From: UBA927 sp964367095
GTDB taxonomy: Bacteria > Patescibacteriota > Microgenomatia > UBA10105 > UBA927
Reading direction: 5' to 3'
NCBI GenBank assembly: GCA_964367095.1
Contig: CAYIXE010000044.1
Coordinates: 1-6,608, forward strand
Length of the DNA: 6,608 nucleotides
Of this stretch, positions 4,422 through 6,608 are shown piece after piece (position 1 is the first letter of the stretch; every line of letters starts with the position of its first letter). Made by a program: the position numbers and the translations under genes. The notes under the pieces are model-generated. The model was given only the letters and a program-made list of their open reading frames with translations, was not told the origin of the DNA and ran no database searches.

Positions 4422-6608
4422 GCGATGCTATCTGAAAGCGTTTCTTTTTGTATAAATGCGATATGATCACTCTCTAAAAAAGCTCGATGATCAGTTGGCA
4501 GTGATACCGCTATATGTTCATCTATTCTACACCCTTTTTCTTTACGAAGAACCTGTATATCACGAACTAACTCCCGAGCAAGGCCGAGACTTTTCAGTTC
4601 TCCCGTTAAAACAGTATCAAACACCACATCCAAACCCTCTCCTTTTCTATACTCTACTTTTAAGACGTTTAACTCGTCTTTAAGCACTGCAAGCATGGCT
4701 TCCGACAAAACATGGTCATGAGTTATTGAAACTGACGCTAGTGGTTGACGAAGCTTTATTGAAAGCAACTTTCGTACCGCGTGCGCCTTTTCTACCACTA
4801 TACGAACTGTTTTCATGTGTTCCAAAAGCATTACGTCCACCACAAATCCCTCAGTACTTGGCCATAACGAAAGATGGACAGAATCTTCGTTTTTCCATAG
4901 ATTCTGATACACGCGCTCAGCTATAAATGGCGTCAAGGGCGCTAAAAGACGTGAAAGTATAGAAAGCACCCATCCTAATACAAGTTGTGACGAAACGTCT
5001 GCCGCTATACGATCACGACTCCGCCTTAAATACCACGTCGAGAGATCATCGATATATTCAAGTAATACGCGACAGGCAGAAATTGTGTCATACCCATCCA
5101 TGGCAGTAGTAATCGATTGTATCGTCTCGGTAAGCCGCATCAGTATCCACTGGTCCATGACATGCGTGGCCTTTGGCATCGTTTTTGGTGGTTCGTTTTT
5201 ACAATATAATTTATAAAAGGCAAAAACATTCCAAAAAATAGAAATCACTTTCTGATACATCTCTTTTACCCCATCTTGCGAAAAATTGATATTCTCAGAC
5301 TTCATCACTACTGATCCCATTAAATAAAATCGTAAGGCATCGGATCCAAATTTTTCAATAAAAATTGACGGATCGGGGTAATTTTTCTTTGACTTGCTCA
5401 TCTTCGTCCCATCGGTGGCAAGAATGGTCCCGGTTGTCACGGCATTTTCAAACGTATATTTACCAAATAAGGCAACTGACATGACATGAAGCGTATAAAA
5501 CCATGCACGAGTTTGTGCGATGTATTCTGTGATAAATTGCGCAGGATGAATTTTTTCAAATAAGGCCGTATTTGTCTTGGGATACCCCAATGATGCAAAC
5601 GGCATGCTCCCACTTTCTACCCAACAGTCAAATACCTCTGGAATTCTTTTGCCTTTTTGCGTTTTCTCATCATCGACCCACACTTCTATATCATCGACAA
5701 ACTCCCGATGAATATCAGTCAATGCTTCAACCTTTTTGGGATCCACCGCCCATTTTTTCAACTCTTCTACAGATCCAATTATTCTTGTTTTGGCGTTACT
5801 GTTAACTGTTAACTGTTTACTGTTAACTTCCCTCCAAACTGGCATCGGCGTACCCCAGTAGCGAGACCTTGAGATGTTCCAGTCAGGAGCTCCCTCTAAC
5901 CCCTTGCCAAACCTTCCGTCTTTTAAATGCGAAGGATACCAATTGATGTGCGCGTTTTCGCAAAGGAGCTGCGGCTTGATTTTTTGAATATTGATAAACC
6001 ACGCAGGAATGGGAGCATGATAAAGCTTCGTCTCACAGCGATAACAAACAGGGACGCTGTGATTGCGATCTATTGAATGATAAATAAGTCCTCGATTCAT
6101 CAAATCCTCATTCACCAAAGGATTTACTTTCAAAATATACATTCCAGCCCATGGAGTGACTTCTTGCTTTAACTTTCCCTCCTGATCGACATGCTCTATC
6201 AGTTGAATGTTATGCTTTAGCATGATCCGATAATCATCCTCGCCATACACCGCAAGCGTCACGATGCCTGTTCCCTCAGCTTCTGTCACATAGTCATCAG
6301 CGATGACCACACCGGCTCGTTCTCCGTCTTTACGAGGATAAAAGTCATAATGCAATTCAAATGTAAATTTCTCAAGATCTTTGCCTTTGTACGTCTCAAC
6401 AATTACGTAAGGTTCATCTTTTAACATCGTTACTGTATTTTTCACGAGTATATAATACTCATCACCTTGTTTCACTTTTACATACTCGTGCTCTGGGTGT
6501 ACTGCGAGTGCAGGAGTTGCTAATTTATTCCATGGAGTCGTTGACCAAGCCAATAAATAGGTGTTATCCAATTCGACCACTTTATACTTGTACGTCGTGC
6601 TCGGGCCT
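4388..6608 (-). CDS. ileS: Isoleucyl-tRNA synthetase, clade-2 type (5' end beyond window)
   Basis: This enzyme charges tRNA-Ile with isoleucine. About 739 C-terminal residues are visible; the HIGH motif and N-terminus are off the right edge. Numbering from codon 6578-6580 as 1, the sequence shows the CP1 editing-domain threonine motif AWSTTPWN (11-18), a GTGIVTLAVYGEDDY stretch (103-117), a CYRC cysteine pair (179-182), the returning catalytic fold with DWNISRSRYWGTPMPVW (233-249), KMSKS (393-397; 5390-5404), and the anticodon-binding region with EYIDDLSTWYLRRSRDR (508-524). The NWNISR/RYWGTP-type and DDLS-WY-RRSRDR motifs and lack of a C-terminal zinc finger match the eukaryote-like IleRS2 clade, known to be intrinsically less sensitive to mupirocin. 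Oddities are an inserted VNSKQLTVNS peptide from a DNA repeat (252-261) and an altered editing motif. The GTG at 6578-6580 is internal, not the start, since the frame and family homology continue upstream. Confidence 0.95.
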   Translation of the reverse strand, partial: GPSTTYKYKVVELDNTYLLAWSTTPWNKLATPALAVHPEHEYVKVKQGDEYYILVKNTVTMLKDEPYVIVETYKGKDLEKFTFELHYDFYPRKDGERAGVVIADDYVTEAEGTGIVTLAVYGEDDYRIMLKHNIQLIEHVDQEGKLKQEVTPWAGMYILKVNPLVNEDLMNRGLIYHSIDRNHSVPVCYRCETKLYHAPIPAWFINIQKIKPQLLCENAHINWYPSHLKDGRFGKGLEGAPDWNISRSRYWGTPMPVWREVNSKQLTVNSNAKTRIIGSVEELKKWAVDPKKVEALTDIHREFVDDIEVWVDDEKTQKGKRIPEVFDCWVESGSMPFASLGYPKTNTALFEKIHPAQFITEYIAQTRAWFYTLHVMSVALFGKYTFENAVTTGTILATDGTKMSKSKKNYPDPSIFIEKFGSDALRFYLMGSVVMKSENINFSQDGVKEMYQKVISIFWNVFAFYKLYCKNEPPKTMPKATHVMDQWILMRLTETIQSITTAMDGYDTISACRVLLEYIDDLSTWYLRRSRDRIAADVSSQLVLGWVLSILSRLLAPLTPFIAERVYQNLWKNEDSVHLSLWPSTEGFVVDVMLLEHMKTVRIVVEKAHAVRKLLSIKLRQPLASVSITHDHVLSEAMLAVLKDELNVLKVEYRKGEGLDVVFDTVLTGELKSLGLARELVRDIQVLRKEKGCRIDEHIAVSLPTDHRAFLESDHIAFIQKETLSDSIAWTEHLSILSQ
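5798..5825. repeat. Heptanucleotide tandem repeat inside ileS
   Basis: Four head-to-tail units of ACTGTTA (5798-5804, 5805-5811, 5812-5818, 5819-5825) occur, preceded by GTT and followed by ACT, which extend the period slightly. Units 1, 2 and 4 are identical; unit 3 is ACTGTTT. On the coding strand the repeat encodes VNSKQLTVNS, a surface-loop-like insertion between the conserved GTPMPVWR and the following IIGSVEEL segment. Confidence 0.9.

Overview
The window looks like a piece of a small-genome bacterium, most likely a member of the Candidate Phyla Radiation (Patescibacteria, Parcubacteria-like). This is inferred from compact housekeeping genes, a clade-2 (eukaryote-like) isoleucyl-tRNA synthetase, a TRM11-type methyltransferase next to ribosomal protein L21, heptanucleotide repeats inside a coding region, and a tRNA gene without encoded CCA. 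There is no 16S or other decisive marker here. Nothing points to a phage, an insertion sequence, a CRISPR array or a defence island.

Layout: positions 1-48 may hold the last codons of an unrecognised + strand gene, followed by a possible terminator hairpin (86-105). Positions 101-223 contain a 19-bp tandem duplication and a 22-bp copy of the 3' end of the neighbouring tRNA. A tRNA-Val(GAC) gene lies at 224-295 on the minus strand. It diverges from lepB (signal peptidase I, 407-964, +), and the two predicted -35 boxes overlap in the 111-bp spacer. lepB converges on parB (961-1767, -), and the two genes share a TTAA at their stop codons.

The rest is a minus-strand run read from right to left: ileS (right edge to 4388, 5' end missing), rodA (4421-3315), rplU (3291-2977), a TRM11-like methyltransferase (2980 to the gap) and, beyond a 100-N assembly gap (1774-1873), parB. 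ileS and rodA overlap by 34 bp. rplU has its own predicted promoter, whose -35 box lies in the last codons of rodA. rplU and the methyltransferase overlap as ATGA, which suggests translational coupling.

The genes cover translation (tRNA-Val, IleRS, L21, an RNA methyltransferase), cell wall elongation (RodA), secretion (LepB) and chromosome segregation (ParB). The content is ordinary core content, and I did not find a new multi-gene system. The points most worth a second look are a heptamer repeat in ileS whose only imperfect unit sits exactly where the perfect repeat would create an in-frame stop, an altered editing-site motif in IleRS, an altered catalytic motif in the methyltransferase, two promoters placed so that lepB and rplU mRNAs would be nearly leaderless, and the duplicated tRNA 3' end.
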